Assembly: GCF_027923765.1 (NCBI RefSeq)
Contig: NZ_AP026709.1
Location: forward strand, 739,501-803,500
Source: Pseudodesulfovibrio nedwellii
GTDB lineage: Bacteria > Desulfobacterota > Desulfovibrionia > Desulfovibrionales > Desulfovibrionaceae
Reading direction: 5' to 3'
Length of the DNA: 64,000 nucleotides
The notes under the pieces are model-generated. The model was given only the letters and a program-made list of their open reading frames with translations. It searched no databases and was not told the DNA's origin. A program made the translations under genes and the position numbers. The first letter of the stretch is position 1. Every line of letters begins with the position of its first letter. Shown here piece by piece: positions 25,701-33,745 of the stretch.

Positions 25701-26151
25701 GCGGAACCGGCAGATAAATAGCTGCCCGTTGCGTCAATCCAGCGTTGAATTCACTGTCCACTCGAACCGGGCACACCTCGGAACACTTGCCGCAACTAAC
25801 ACATTTGGTCGGGTCCACCAAAGGCGATGTTCGGTTTAACGAGACAAAGAACTTGCCCGGTTCACCTTCTACTTCCGCCACTTCGGTAGAGAGCATAATA
25901 TCAATATTATCGTGAAACAGCCCCTTGCGCAGGCAATACTGGCTGGATGAATCCCGTGACATAAGCGGCAGCATCTTACACATGCCGCAATGATCGGACG
26001 GAAATTGGTGGTCAAGTTGACTCAAAATTCCACCGTGGTTCGGACGGCGGTCGATAAGAGCGACCTTGTGACCAGTAACGGCCAGGTCGAGAGCGGCGCG
26101 TATACCACCGATTCCTGCGCCTACCACCATTGCTCCGTATTGCTTCCTCAT
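22717..26151 (-). CDS. Giant double HdrA with embedded pseudo-receiver domain
   Basis: A 1144-residue flavoprotein made of two HdrA-like modules. Module 1: FAD-binding VVGAGIGGIRAA (9-20), a Cys pair CGMC (55-58), two [4Fe-4S] motifs (CVSCGKCSEVCP 117-128; CLRCWKCHEVCP 164-175). A CheY-like receiver (about 188-308) follows; at the phospho-acceptor position it has Gly (LVLLGLNI, G240) though K290 is kept. The HdrA FAD domain then resumes (to about 570). Module 2: N-terminal HdrA domain (590-715), second FAD fold VVGGGLAGMTAA (733-744) and two C-terminal [4Fe-4S] motifs (1076-1087, 1107-1118). Start at 26151, with GAGGA upstream, not the longer frame overlapping the previous gene. Probable flavin-based bifurcation centre. 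Confidence 0.85.
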   Translation of the reverse strand: MRKQYGAMVVGAGIGGIRAALDLAVTGHKVALIDRRPNHGGILSQLDHQFPSDHCGMCKMLPLMSRDSSSQYCLRKGLFHDNIDIMLSTEVAEVEGEPGKFFVSLNRTSPLVDPTKCVSCGKCSEVCPVRVDSEFNAGLTQRAAIYLPVPHAIPNQYVLDLDNCLRCWKCHEVCPTGAIDFKFEERKDFHILVVDRDETVQEMMQGSLDEQNFPLHFTASGREAVDQLAETDQFRLVLLGLNINDMDAERVLTRCQELHPDMPVVILADESQDETATELVLQGAREYLTKPLTAKKFVPWLDKLFVRILSDTVEELEVGAIVLAGGFECYDPKTDPEVSSEIWNYEHPGVLTAVEFERLLSGTGPTGGKLLRPGDDKPIKKIAWIQCVGSRDVQRNADFCSGICCMFSIKESLLAKKVTNGEVETSIFYMDMRTAGKGYQRYRINAEKEQGVRFVRSRPHSLLPTDDGQDIKLEYFAEDGTMVTEIYDMVVLAVGARPPKNSDTFAQTIGIDLNQWGFADTQPYSPERTSAVGIFAAGAFGEPKDISESVIHAGAAAQAASRIIKAYDVLAGIEDEPEPDFPDVSREPPRTLVAVCASCPTLEQSVDIEALSLRMANVHSVCKVVSVGSACTVEGWGDIEQAAIEFKPNRIIIGACMPYAYIPRLKELGKTIGLNPALMDVVDIYTPTFGPETDARTAEKEIYASLSTAVARLQGVDPTPPPNMVDVERSALVVGGGLAGMTAAMAIADQGYGVCLVESEEELGGMAMRLHTQLDGSDPHKYMEELIAQVEKHPNIRVLKDSRVVLSRGSAGRFRSAIASPEGVFPLEHGVSILATGAHEAKVYESGLCVHKSVMTHFALEEQLATGQLDAGILSSVAMIQCWRKPGEDRTYCSKVCCPEMVKNVLALKERNPDLSIYVFYRDIMMPGFLETYYTQARKAGAIFIRYEQDAPPQVKFEEGKPVITAYDPILRENIILRPDILSLSSGMEPNDMDDIQEVFGVEINEDGFYQEADFKWRPVDFLKQGVYACGTGLAPRRMGESVASAKAAAQRALRILNAETIARETVVASVRHSLCSLCQACIAACPYGARVLDMELGQIQVDEILCQGCGSCAAVCPNSATVLKGFHDGPMMSVIDAALEEPA

Positions 26152-26179
26152 AACGTCCTCCCGAAACTGGGACCTGTCA

Positions 26180-27325
26180 TTAGGCCATGTGCGACACTGT
26201 GTCCTGGAACTCGTCTTCCTTGAAAACCGAAAGCGGCGGCGACTCTTCCAGACTTCTGCCCGGCTCGTAGTCAAAGCTCTTCTGTGTCCGAGCTGCGACT
26301 GTACGGAACAACTCCATTACGGGGATGCCGTTAGGACAAGCATTAGAACACTGTCCACATCCCACACAGGCCATGGACATATGCGCCATACGGGTCAGAT
26401 GATAGAAGATAGTATCCGTGGGCAGCTTGAGACTTCCCTTACGCTTGGCCCAGCCCATGTACTGCCACGGCTTATGTTCGAACACGTCAGTATTAAAAAC
26501 GCATTCCTTGCAGTAACAAACCGGACAAGCCACTCGGCAATTATAACAATTCACGCAACTCGACAGATATTCTGACAAATCGGTCAATGTACCAGTGGCG
26601 GCCTTGGTCGCCTCAATCATGGCATCACGATTTTTAGTGCGCACCTTAATAAGCGATTCAAGCACTGCGTCTCGTCCAGTGGTTTCCATATTGGGCAACC
26701 CAAGGCTATTGAGCAGAGCCTCGCCTCGAGCACTATCTGCCATGACCGGAATAGCATCGTGCAGATCTGCACCGGCGATCCCAATAACAATATCCGCATT
26801 GGTCGGAGCCGGGAATTCACAGGACTTGCAGGCCGGAGCTATATCCACACCGTTCACAGCTGTCTCATTTGCTCCACCGTGCTGTCCTTGAAATGCAAGT
26901 GTTGCCTCAAATGACTCCCGGTCACCGACGAACGTCGTATAGCCAGTGTTGTCATAGGCCCCCATACAATCCATCCCCACGATAATTACATCATCAAGGC
27001 TGCCCTGATTGAGCTTCACTAATTCCACGAATGCCCTAATTTCACAGGGGCGCATAACAACAGCTATACGTTCGCCGGACTGACCACGCGTCAATCGCGA
27101 CAGAAGTTTTGCACTGTTCAGGGGAAATGCCGGAGCCAAAGGGTCCGCACCTGAAAGCTGATCAGGGTCAGTCACCAACGTCGGCATGGGGAGTCCCTTG
27201 TCAAACAGATGAACCGGCACCACGACTCCGCCTAATGACTCGTCTTCCAACAAGCCACGCAAAAAGCCTTGTATCGCCACAACCGGGTTGTTATTTTCAA
27301 CCTGTATTTTCACAGTGGTCGCCAT
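26180..27325 (-). CDS. FrhB/FdhB-like Fe-S flavoprotein
   Basis: A 381-residue protein. The first 200 residues resemble the FrhB/FdhB family (MRPCEIRAFVELVKLNQGSLDDVIIVGMDCMGAYDN). Then come a Cys-rich block CVNCYNCRVACPVCYCKEC (about residues 248-266) and a C-terminal ferredoxin-type motif CVGCGQCSNACPNG. Family members link F420, NAD(P)H or formate dehydrogenase modules to Hdr complexes. No hydrogenase or formate dehydrogenase gene is adjacent, so its partner is unknown. It lies 17 bases after mvhD. Confidence 0.8.
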   Translation of the reverse strand: MATTVKIQVENNNPVVAIQGFLRGLLEDESLGGVVVPVHLFDKGLPMPTLVTDPDQLSGADPLAPAFPLNSAKLLSRLTRGQSGERIAVVMRPCEIRAFVELVKLNQGSLDDVIIVGMDCMGAYDNTGYTTFVGDRESFEATLAFQGQHGGANETAVNGVDIAPACKSCEFPAPTNADIVIGIAGADLHDAIPVMADSARGEALLNSLGLPNMETTGRDAVLESLIKVRTKNRDAMIEATKAATGTLTDLSEYLSSCVNCYNCRVACPVCYCKECVFNTDVFEHKPWQYMGWAKRKGSLKLPTDTIFYHLTRMAHMSMACVGCGQCSNACPNGIPVMELFRTVAARTQKSFDYEPGRSLEESPPLSVFKEDEFQDTVSHMA

Positions 27326-27343
27326 GTCGCCACCTCCCAGTGT

Positions 27344-27772
27344 CTAAACCACGGCCATGGAACGCGCTTCCATGGGACCGAGTTCTCTGATTTCGTTAAT
27401 GAAAGAATTTACCGTTTCCGCAAATTCATTCCCTTCACTCGCTCCTACCCAAGTCAGCTTGACGCGCTCCCTTTCAACTCCAAACTGAGGCAGGATTTCG
27501 TTGAGGAGCTTAACCCGACGTCGGGCCTTGTAATTGCCATTGATATAATGGCAATCACCGGGATGACACCCACTGACAAGCACTCCGTCAGCTCCGGAAA
27601 GGAGCGACTTTACGATGTACTTGGGGTCCACCATGCCGGTACACATAACGCGTACCAATCGAAGATTCGGCTGTTGCACCATTCTCGACGTTCCAGCGAG
27701 ATCTGCTGCGGTGTAGGTGCACCAGTTGCAGACAAAAGCTAAAATGGTCGGTTCGAATTCACTACTCATCAC
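27344..27772 (-). CDS. mvhD: MvhD/FlpD-like electron-transfer subunit
   Basis: 142 residues of the methyl-viologen-reducing hydrogenase delta family, which binds a [2Fe-2S] cluster and passes electrons to HdrA. The cysteines are in NWCTY (about residue 17), MCTGM and SGCHPGDCHY. It lies six bases after hdrA, as in other Hdr clusters that dock hydrogenase or formate dehydrogenase modules. Confidence 0.9.
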   Translation of the reverse strand: MMSSEFEPTILAFVCNWCTYTAADLAGTSRMVQQPNLRLVRVMCTGMVDPKYIVKSLLSGADGVLVSGCHPGDCHYINGNYKARRRVKLLNEILPQFGVERERVKLTWVGASEGNEFAETVNSFINEIRELGPMEARSMAVV

Positions 27773-27778
27773 TGCCTC

Positions 27779-29803
27779 CTAGGCTTCGCCTGGTTGATTG
27801 TCGCTGACGGCCTCAGCTATTTGTCCCTCGCCCTCAGGAGGCACAAGGTCAAACATCATGCCAAGCATTCCATCGATTTCATTGAATATCTGTGTCTGAT
27901 TAAAGTGCTTGATCTGTGCGGCTCCACTCGGACAATAACCGGCACAGCTGCCACACCCCTTACACATGGCTTCATTGATGACCGAAATTTGTCGTCGTTC
28001 ATCAAATTCAATGGCCGAGTATGGGCACAAGTCGATACACACCTTGCATCCGATGCACACGTCCGGGTCGATCCACGAGGTTGTAGGAGAGATGGAGACC
28101 GTTCCCTTAGCCGCAAGCGCAAGGGCCTGCGCTGCACCACCTGAAGCATGGGCAACGGCATCAGGGATATCCTTTGGTCCCTGACAGGCTCCAGCAAGGA
28201 ACACACCATCTGTTGCGGTAGAAACCGGACCAAGCTTGGGATGCTCTTCGAGGAAGAAACCATCCTGCCCTTGGGCCACACCGAAGATACGTGCCACTTC
28301 ATTTGTATCACTCCGTGCTTCCATGGCGGTACAAAGAATGACCATGTCCACAGGCACCCGCACGTTCATTCCGAGCAAGGTATCCTCGCCGACGATGACC
28401 AGCGAATCGTCTTCCTGCACAACTTCAGCCGGACGGCCTCGAATAAAGGTCACGCCTTCTTCCTGCACACGCTTGAAGAATTCTTCGTACCCTTTACCGA
28501 AACACCGCATATCAATATAAAAATTATACACTTTGGTGTCATGTCCGACCTTGTCTTTGATAAGATGATCAAACTTGAGGGCGTACATGCAACAGGTGCG
28601 CGAACAGTATTCGTGATAATTCTTATCGCGGCTGCCCACACAATGAATTATACCGACACTCTTGGGCGCCTCGCCATTCTTCAAGACGATCTTTCCCTCG
28701 GTGGGACCAACTGCATTGTTAAGCCGTTCGAATTGTAGCGCGGTGTACACATTGTCAAAACGACCAAAACCGTATTCGTACAACGGTGTCGGGTCCATGG
28801 CATCGTATCCGGTAGCCAGTACGATGGAACCAACATTAAAGACTTCATGAGTCTCCTTCATTGTATAATCAATGGCCCCGGTAGGACATATAGTCTGACA
28901 AATTCCGCACTTGTCCTTGGTGATCTTTTTGCAAATTGAACCATCAATGACCGGCGTACTCGGCACAGCCTGTGGCGAATTCCGATAAATGGCCTTTCGC
29001 ATGGAAAGCCCTTCGTTAAACTCATTCAAGGCCTTGGTTGGACACTTTTCAAGACAGGCACCGCATCCAGTACAAATAGCTTCGTTGACGTAGCGAGGCT
29101 TGTGCTTCACGGTCACGGTATAATTCCCGACAAAACCGGAAACGTCCTCGACTTCACTCCACGTCATAAGATTGATATTCGGTTCCTGCGACACTGCCAC
29201 CATCTTGGGGGTAGAGATGCAGGCCGCACAATCCAACGTCGGAAACGTCTTGTCGAACTGGGCCATATGTCCACCAATTGATGGACTTTTTTCAACCAGA
29301 TGAACCTTGTGTCCCGATTTTGCGATATCAAGAGAGGCCTGAATACCGGCGATGCCAGCACCAACGACCATGACATCCGGCAGGACATCCACTTCGCGAG
29401 AAAAGAGCTTCTCATGATCACCCACTCTATCAACAGCCGCTTCGACAATGTGCTTGGCCTTGGCTGTCGCTTCATCCGGGTCAGCGGTTGTCCATGAACA
29501 ATGTTCACGAATACATGCGTGTTGCATGAGATAAGGATTCAGCCCAGCTCTTGCACAAGCCTTCTGAAACGTCTTTTCATGCAGACGCGGCGAACAGGAT
29601 GCCACGACGACCCGATTGAGGCCGTATTCGCGGATATCCTTGATAACCATTTCTTGTCCCGGGTCCGAACACATGAATTGGTAGTCTCGAGAGACCGCCA
29701 CGTCCTTGAGTTTTCCGGCATACCTGGCCACGTCTTCGCAATCGACCTTTCCCGCGATGTTCGAACCGCAGTGACAGATGTATACTCCGATTTTGTTGCC
29801 CAT
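27779..29803 (-). CDS. hdrA: Heterodisulfide reductase subunit A-like flavoprotein
   Basis: A complete 674-residue HdrA. It has the N-terminal domain (MGNKIGVYICHCGSNIAG..., SCSPRLHEKTF, HACIREHCSW), the FAD fold VVGAGIAGIQAS, the conserved LDCAACISTPKM segment and four [4Fe-4S] motifs (CTGCGACLEKCP, CGICQTICP, CIGCKVCIDLCP, CKGCGSCAGYCP). HdrA is the flavin site where electrons bifurcate between ferredoxin and a disulfide. GGAGGAACC precedes the start, 22 bases after the OrfA-like gene. Having two HdrA genes in one operon is noteworthy. Confidence 0.93.
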   Translation of the reverse strand: MGNKIGVYICHCGSNIAGKVDCEDVARYAGKLKDVAVSRDYQFMCSDPGQEMVIKDIREYGLNRVVVASCSPRLHEKTFQKACARAGLNPYLMQHACIREHCSWTTADPDEATAKAKHIVEAAVDRVGDHEKLFSREVDVLPDVMVVGAGIAGIQASLDIAKSGHKVHLVEKSPSIGGHMAQFDKTFPTLDCAACISTPKMVAVSQEPNINLMTWSEVEDVSGFVGNYTVTVKHKPRYVNEAICTGCGACLEKCPTKALNEFNEGLSMRKAIYRNSPQAVPSTPVIDGSICKKITKDKCGICQTICPTGAIDYTMKETHEVFNVGSIVLATGYDAMDPTPLYEYGFGRFDNVYTALQFERLNNAVGPTEGKIVLKNGEAPKSVGIIHCVGSRDKNYHEYCSRTCCMYALKFDHLIKDKVGHDTKVYNFYIDMRCFGKGYEEFFKRVQEEGVTFIRGRPAEVVQEDDSLVIVGEDTLLGMNVRVPVDMVILCTAMEARSDTNEVARIFGVAQGQDGFFLEEHPKLGPVSTATDGVFLAGACQGPKDIPDAVAHASGGAAQALALAAKGTVSISPTTSWIDPDVCIGCKVCIDLCPYSAIEFDERRQISVINEAMCKGCGSCAGYCPSGAAQIKHFNQTQIFNEIDGMLGMMFDLVPPEGEGQIAEAVSDNQPGEA

Positions 29804-29825
29804 GGTTCCTCCATTCCTCGACGTG

Positions 29826-30095
29826 TCAACGACTGCTCTTGCCGCTGGTCAGTTCCAAAGTCAGTTCGCCCACCAGTTTTTTGAGTTCTTCATTTTCAGC
29901 GATCAACTCAGATTCACTCGAAAGATTTGGTCGCTTTTCAAAAATCTGATGGCATTGCTCCAGGAATTGCCCTCGCCACTTGTAATACTGTCCGGGTCGC
30001 AGGTCGTGGGAGCGACACAAGTCATTGACGCACCCTCCCATAAGGCCTTCCAAGACGATCTTTGCTTTTTTCCGTGCATCCCATTTGCGCCGCAT
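29826..30095 (-). CDS. Orphan IS3/IS911 OrfA-like DNA-binding protein, first gene of the hdr operon
   Basis: 89 residues from an ATG at 30095 with a perfect GGAGGT seven bases upstream. The N-terminus (MRRKWDARKKAKIVLEGLMGGCVNDLCRSHDL) is the helix-turn-helix of IS3-type OrfA, and the end is a leucine-zipper-like helix (ELIAENEELKKLVGELTLEL). No OrfB, terminal repeats or target duplications are near. It is only 22 bases before hdrA, so it may be a domesticated regulator of the operon rather than part of a mobile element. Confidence 0.7.
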   Translation of the reverse strand: MRRKWDARKKAKIVLEGLMGGCVNDLCRSHDLRPGQYYKWRGQFLEQCHQIFEKRPNLSSESELIAENEELKKLVGELTLELTSGKSSR

Positions 30096-30612
30096 TCGTG
30101 ATACCTCCTTGCCGTATTCCCTTGTCTTCTCTTTTCCGGGGCGTTCACATGGAGAGTATGAGAGTGTCGCGCTACGCGAACCGCTTGAATATTGTTGCCC
30201 TTGAATCAGCAACCCCGCTTGAACCAAAAGGAAATTCATTTTCCCGGATATCCGCGTTACTCCCGGACGATTCTCACTTGCTCTCTAAGAACAAGATGCG
30301 TACCGCTTTCGAGTTGTATAGATATTCTCGATTGATGGAGAGAGAGTCTATTGGCAGACGCGCTGTTTTTCCTTGAAAATCAGGCTTAAAACGTCTTCTC
30401 GTACAAGATGAGTCTTGCAAAACAAGACACATCCTCGCCCTGAAGAGAGTCACCTGCCATTCATAGGATGAAATTATTTGCAAAAGATTGTGCGAGGACT
30501 CTCAAGAGTCTCTCATCCTTTAAAGAGCGTTGAGTGTCTTGTTAGACGAGACTTTTTAATTCCCTCAAAACGATATGTTTTTTTCTTCAACAATTTCAAG
30601 ATGTAGACAGAT
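30096..30612. other. Long intergenic control region of the hdr operon
   Basis: Some 500 bases without a convincing gene. It contains three CTTGAA repeats (30184, 30200, 30218; TTCAAG on the operon strand), the palindromes listed separately at 30412, 30497 and 30536, and GACTC/GAGAG-rich sequence. I could not find a -24/-12 (GG-N10-GC) promoter for the leftward operon by eye. Confidence 0.4.
30412..30552. promoter_or_regulatory. Candidate operator palindromes between hdr operon and its divergent activator
   Basis: GTCTTG-N5-CAAGAC lies at 30412-30428 and a near copy GTCTTG-N5-CGAGAC at 30536-30552, with GACTCT-CA-AGAGTC at 30497-30510 between them. The shared half-site suggests a dimeric regulator binding at two places about 124 bases apart. 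The divergent activator or the OrfA-like protein is a candidate; this is inference. Confidence 0.4.
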
Positions 30613-30643
30613 TTGACAATTCCCGCACAATTCATGGTATAAT
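30613..30643 (+). promoter_or_regulatory. Sigma-70-type promoter for the activator gene
   Basis: A perfect TTGACA (30613-30618) and a perfect TATAAT (30638-30643) are separated by 19 bases, two more than ideal. The activator start codon is 41 bases further on. Confidence 0.6.
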
Positions 30644-30683
30644 TATGTGAGGACTTCTTTGTGGGAAGAGGGAGAATTACGTC

Positions 30684-32090
30684 ATGGCCGAAATTCTCAT
30701 TATTGATGGAGACAGGAGTTTTACTCAAGCCTTGGGGAAAGCTCTTGCAACACACGGCCTGCCGACGGCAGACTGTGATACATTGTCACGTGCGATGGGC
30801 CTGCTTCACACCGGTGACTACAAGGCTGTACTGCTTGGAGATGATCTTGCGGACGGAGACAGTCTTGCTTACCTCGCAACGATCAGAGAAATTCCGTCCT
30901 TTCCTGAAGTCATTGTCATTTCCCGTAGCCGAAATCCTGACATGGCGGAATTGGCCATTCAGAACGGTGCATGGAATTACATCACCAAACCGCTGAACAT
31001 GCAGCGACTTCTCGTCCTTATCAGGCGTGTCATAGAGTACCATGAAGAACGATACAGCGGAGGTATCCGGTGTTCCCTGCGTCGTTCCGGTATCATTGGC
31101 AACAGCCGCCTGCTTCAATCCTGCCTAGATACACTGGCTCATGCTGCCAGCTCAGATGCAAATGTTCTTATCACCGGAGAAACTGGGACAGGTAAGGAAC
31201 TCTTCGCACGAGCCATTCACAAAAACAGTGAACGTGCCGCAAATTCTTTTGTTGTCGTGGACTGTGCCGCTCTTCCAGACACTTTGGCAGAGAACCTGCT
31301 GTTTGGTCATGAACGTGGAGCATACACAAGTGCAGACAGGAATTCTGTTGGTCTTGTTAAACAAGCTGACGGCGGTATTCTCTTTCTCGATGAAGTAGGA
31401 GAACTTCCTCTATCCATGCAAAAAGTTTTCTTACGAGTACTGGAAGGACGCAGTTTTCGCCCCGTTGGAGGAATGAAAGAAATCCAGAGTGATTTTCGCC
31501 TTGTAGCTGCAACCAATCGAAATCTTGAGGCCATGGTTGAAAAAGACGACTTCCGGCGAGATCTTTTCTATCGGCTGCGCGGTATCCGCATGCAGCTTCC
31601 ACCGCTTCGGGCAATGACAGAAGACATTAACGAATTGACATGTAAATTTATTCAGCATCATTCCAAACGACTTAAAATGGCGAGCAAAGGATTTTCGCCT
31701 GATTTCTTGGATGCACTGATGAACTATGAATGGCCAGGCAACATCCGAGAACTCCAAAACACCATTGAACAAGCCCTTTCACGAGCTGGCAAAGAATCGA
31801 TCCTCTACCCTCGTCATCTGCCGCGTGCCATCCGTGCTGAAATTGCTCGACGTGACATGGAAAAAGGAACCAGTAAAGAAGAACATCAGGACCACTTACG
31901 TATTGATCCACAAGATTTCCCGACTCTCAAGGAGTATCGAAATCTCCAGTATGAAGAAATGGAAAAAAGGTATCTTCTTAATCTTTTTGATATAACCGGG
32001 GGGGATGTCAAAAAGTCATGCGAAGTCGCAGGGATTTCTCGCGCTCGATTTTATGTCCTCATCAAACAGCACGGAATATCAAGGGATTGA
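30684..32090 (+). CDS. Sigma-54-type activator with pseudo-receiver domain
   Basis: A 468-residue NtrC-family regulator. The receiver (1-120) keeps D8 and K102, but the phospho-acceptor position is Gly (AVLLGDDLADGD, G52). The AAA+ domain has Walker A GETGTGKE (165-172), Walker B GILFLDEVGE and the sigma-54 contact loop GAYTSA (212-217) in place of GAFTGA. The C-terminus is a Fis-like helix-turn-helix (GDVKKSCEVAGISRARFYVLIKQHG). It is divergent from the hdr operon and no sensor kinase is adjacent, so phosphorylation-independent control is likely. The altered loop leaves it open whether it still works with sigma-54. Confidence 0.85.
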   Translation: MAEILIIDGDRSFTQALGKALATHGLPTADCDTLSRAMGLLHTGDYKAVLLGDDLADGDSLAYLATIREIPSFPEVIVISRSRNPDMAELAIQNGAWNYITKPLNMQRLLVLIRRVIEYHEERYSGGIRCSLRRSGIIGNSRLLQSCLDTLAHAASSDANVLITGETGTGKELFARAIHKNSERAANSFVVVDCAALPDTLAENLLFGHERGAYTSADRNSVGLVKQADGGILFLDEVGELPLSMQKVFLRVLEGRSFRPVGGMKEIQSDFRLVAATNRNLEAMVEKDDFRRDLFYRLRGIRMQLPPLRAMTEDINELTCKFIQHHSKRLKMASKGFSPDFLDALMNYEWPGNIRELQNTIEQALSRAGKESILYPRHLPRAIRAEIARRDMEKGTSKEEHQDHLRIDPQDFPTLKEYRNLQYEEMEKRYLLNLFDITGGDVKKSCEVAGISRARFYVLIKQHGISRD

Positions 32091-32115
32091 AAACGATTAA
32101 CCACAACGCAAAACT

Positions 32116-32156
32116 CCCTGAGTCCACTTATTGTGATTTCAGGGAGTTGTTTTTTT
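32116..32156. terminator. Terminator between the activator and the GltD-like gene
   Basis: AACTCCCTGA pairs with TCAGGGAGTT around a 15-base loop, followed by GTTTTTTT. It serves the activator gene and may also serve the convergent gene. Confidence 0.8.
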
Positions 32157-32173
32157 GAGACAATAATTTTGAA

Positions 32174-33406
32174 TTATTCTTTCAAAGTTGCGACATAATC
32201 CATAATGGCTTGTGCAGAACGTTTGGAAAGATTCACCGCTTCAGCCACAGTCTTGGCGCCTGTGACAACATCACCTGAAGCAAAAACCCCTTCTCGAGTG
32301 GTTCGACCATCTTCATTGGTTATGATGAGACCGGTTTTGCCGACCTCAATACCGGACAGATTATCTCTTGGAGTCTGACTGGCCGCAATGAAAACTGTAT
32401 CGGCCTCAAGAAAATGTTCGCTACCGTCTTCAGTAACAAGGCGCATGGAACCATCCTGTTCCTCAAGATGAGTCCTGACGCAGCGAATACCATCATCGAG
32501 AATTTCAAGAGGTGCCGTGTAGAACTGAAATAAAACACCATCAAGTTTGGCGTATTCATATTCATACTTGGTGGCGGACATGTTCTCCTCACCACGACGA
32601 TATAGAACTGTTACCTCTTCCGCGCCCTTGCGTCGGGCCGTTCTGGCGACATCCATAGCCACATTTCCCGCACCGATAACAAATACTCGCTTGCCTAGAG
32701 AATATACATTGGGATTTTTGAGATAATTAATCGCGTAGTGGACCGTTCCCAAGGTTTCACCTTTGATACGTAACGGTTTAGGACTCCAGACGCCTGTACC
32801 GATGAAGATTGCTTTGTATCCATCGCGCAAAAGGTCTTCAAGTGTAATAATCGGACCGATGACCATATTGGGACGTATTTTAACACCCAGTCGTTCCAAC
32901 ATCTTCTTGAGCTTGACCAAAAGGCTTTTAGGCAAACGAAAATCGGGAATACCATATTGAAGGACTCCACCGATCTTGTCTTCGGATTCAAAAATAGTCA
33001 CATCAAAACCTTTGGAGGCAAGGATAAAGGCAACAGTAAGACCGGCAGGTCCGGACCCGACTATGGCAATTTTCTTCCCATTGTTCTCATGTTCAGGCTT
33101 TCTTTGCTGAATCTGCTCCAAATAATACCCGGATATATAATTCTCAATGTCACTGATTTGAATGGGAGAACTTTTCTTTCCAAGGATGCAATGTCCCTCA
33201 CAAAAATTTTCATGCGGACAAATGAGAGAACAAACGACCGAAAGCGGATTATTGTTGAACAGAAGTTCGCCCGCTTCATAGGTTTTCCCGTCAAGCAGGA
33301 GTTTGATGACTTCATTAATAGGGGTACTGATCGGACACCCTTTGCTGCACAACGGCTTCTTGCATTGCAAGCAGCGACTCGCCTCTTCAATGATATGCTT
33401 TCCCAT
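32174..33406 (-). CDS. GltD/NfnB-like NAD(P)H-FAD Fe-S oxidoreductase
   Basis: A 410-residue protein of the glutamate-synthase small-subunit family. The N-terminal Fe-S domain shows CLQCKKPLCSKGCP (about 12-25) and CSLICPHENFCEGHC. FAD-binding IVGSGPAGLT (about 113) and NAD(P)-binding VIGAGNVAMDVARTA (about 243) follow. Relatives are subunits of glutamate synthase, NfnAB or sulfide dehydrogenase. No large GltB or NfnA partner is adjacent, so the electron partner is unknown. Confidence 0.88.
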   Translation of the reverse strand: MGKHIIEEASRCLQCKKPLCSKGCPISTPINEVIKLLLDGKTYEAGELLFNNNPLSVVCSLICPHENFCEGHCILGKKSSPIQISDIENYISGYYLEQIQQRKPEHENNGKKIAIVGSGPAGLTVAFILASKGFDVTIFESEDKIGGVLQYGIPDFRLPKSLLVKLKKMLERLGVKIRPNMVIGPIITLEDLLRDGYKAIFIGTGVWSPKPLRIKGETLGTVHYAINYLKNPNVYSLGKRVFVIGAGNVAMDVARTARRKGAEEVTVLYRRGEENMSATKYEYEYAKLDGVLFQFYTAPLEILDDGIRCVRTHLEEQDGSMRLVTEDGSEHFLEADTVFIAASQTPRDNLSGIEVGKTGLIITNEDGRTTREGVFASGDVVTGAKTVAEAVNLSKRSAQAIMDYVATLKE

Positions 33407-33745
33407 AAGACTCGAATACTTGTTTGGAAATGTTAACCCAATGGAAGACTCAAAGACATCATGATATCTTTATCGCCCTTACTTTTGACAATAAGCAGTG
33501 ATTGATGAAGACATTTTGATGGCATTGTCAAGGGCATTTCAGACCTTGGAAATCTGTTTTTTTCAACAAGAGATGATCAACAAGATTATATACGTCCAGC
33601 GAGGATTGATTAAAATTCATCAAGAATATTGTCTATAATTGCAATAATCATGTATTTAAAGAAGAAACATAAAATTCTTGTATAAATAATTAACCACATA
33701 CAATTCTTTTTTCATGAATAACGTACAAAAATAACGGGGTAAATC
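33407..33745. other. AT-rich divergent intergenic region
   Basis: This stretch lies between divergent genes and holds no gene. It contains a TTGACA near 33487 and a TATAAT near 33634, without a matched partner at proper spacing, so I cannot fix a promoter. Confidence 0.3.

Noticed and set aside
30096-30683. A -24/-12 (sigma-54) promoter for the hdr operon
   Set aside because: I found no GG-N10-GC arrangement with flanking consensus on either strand by eye.
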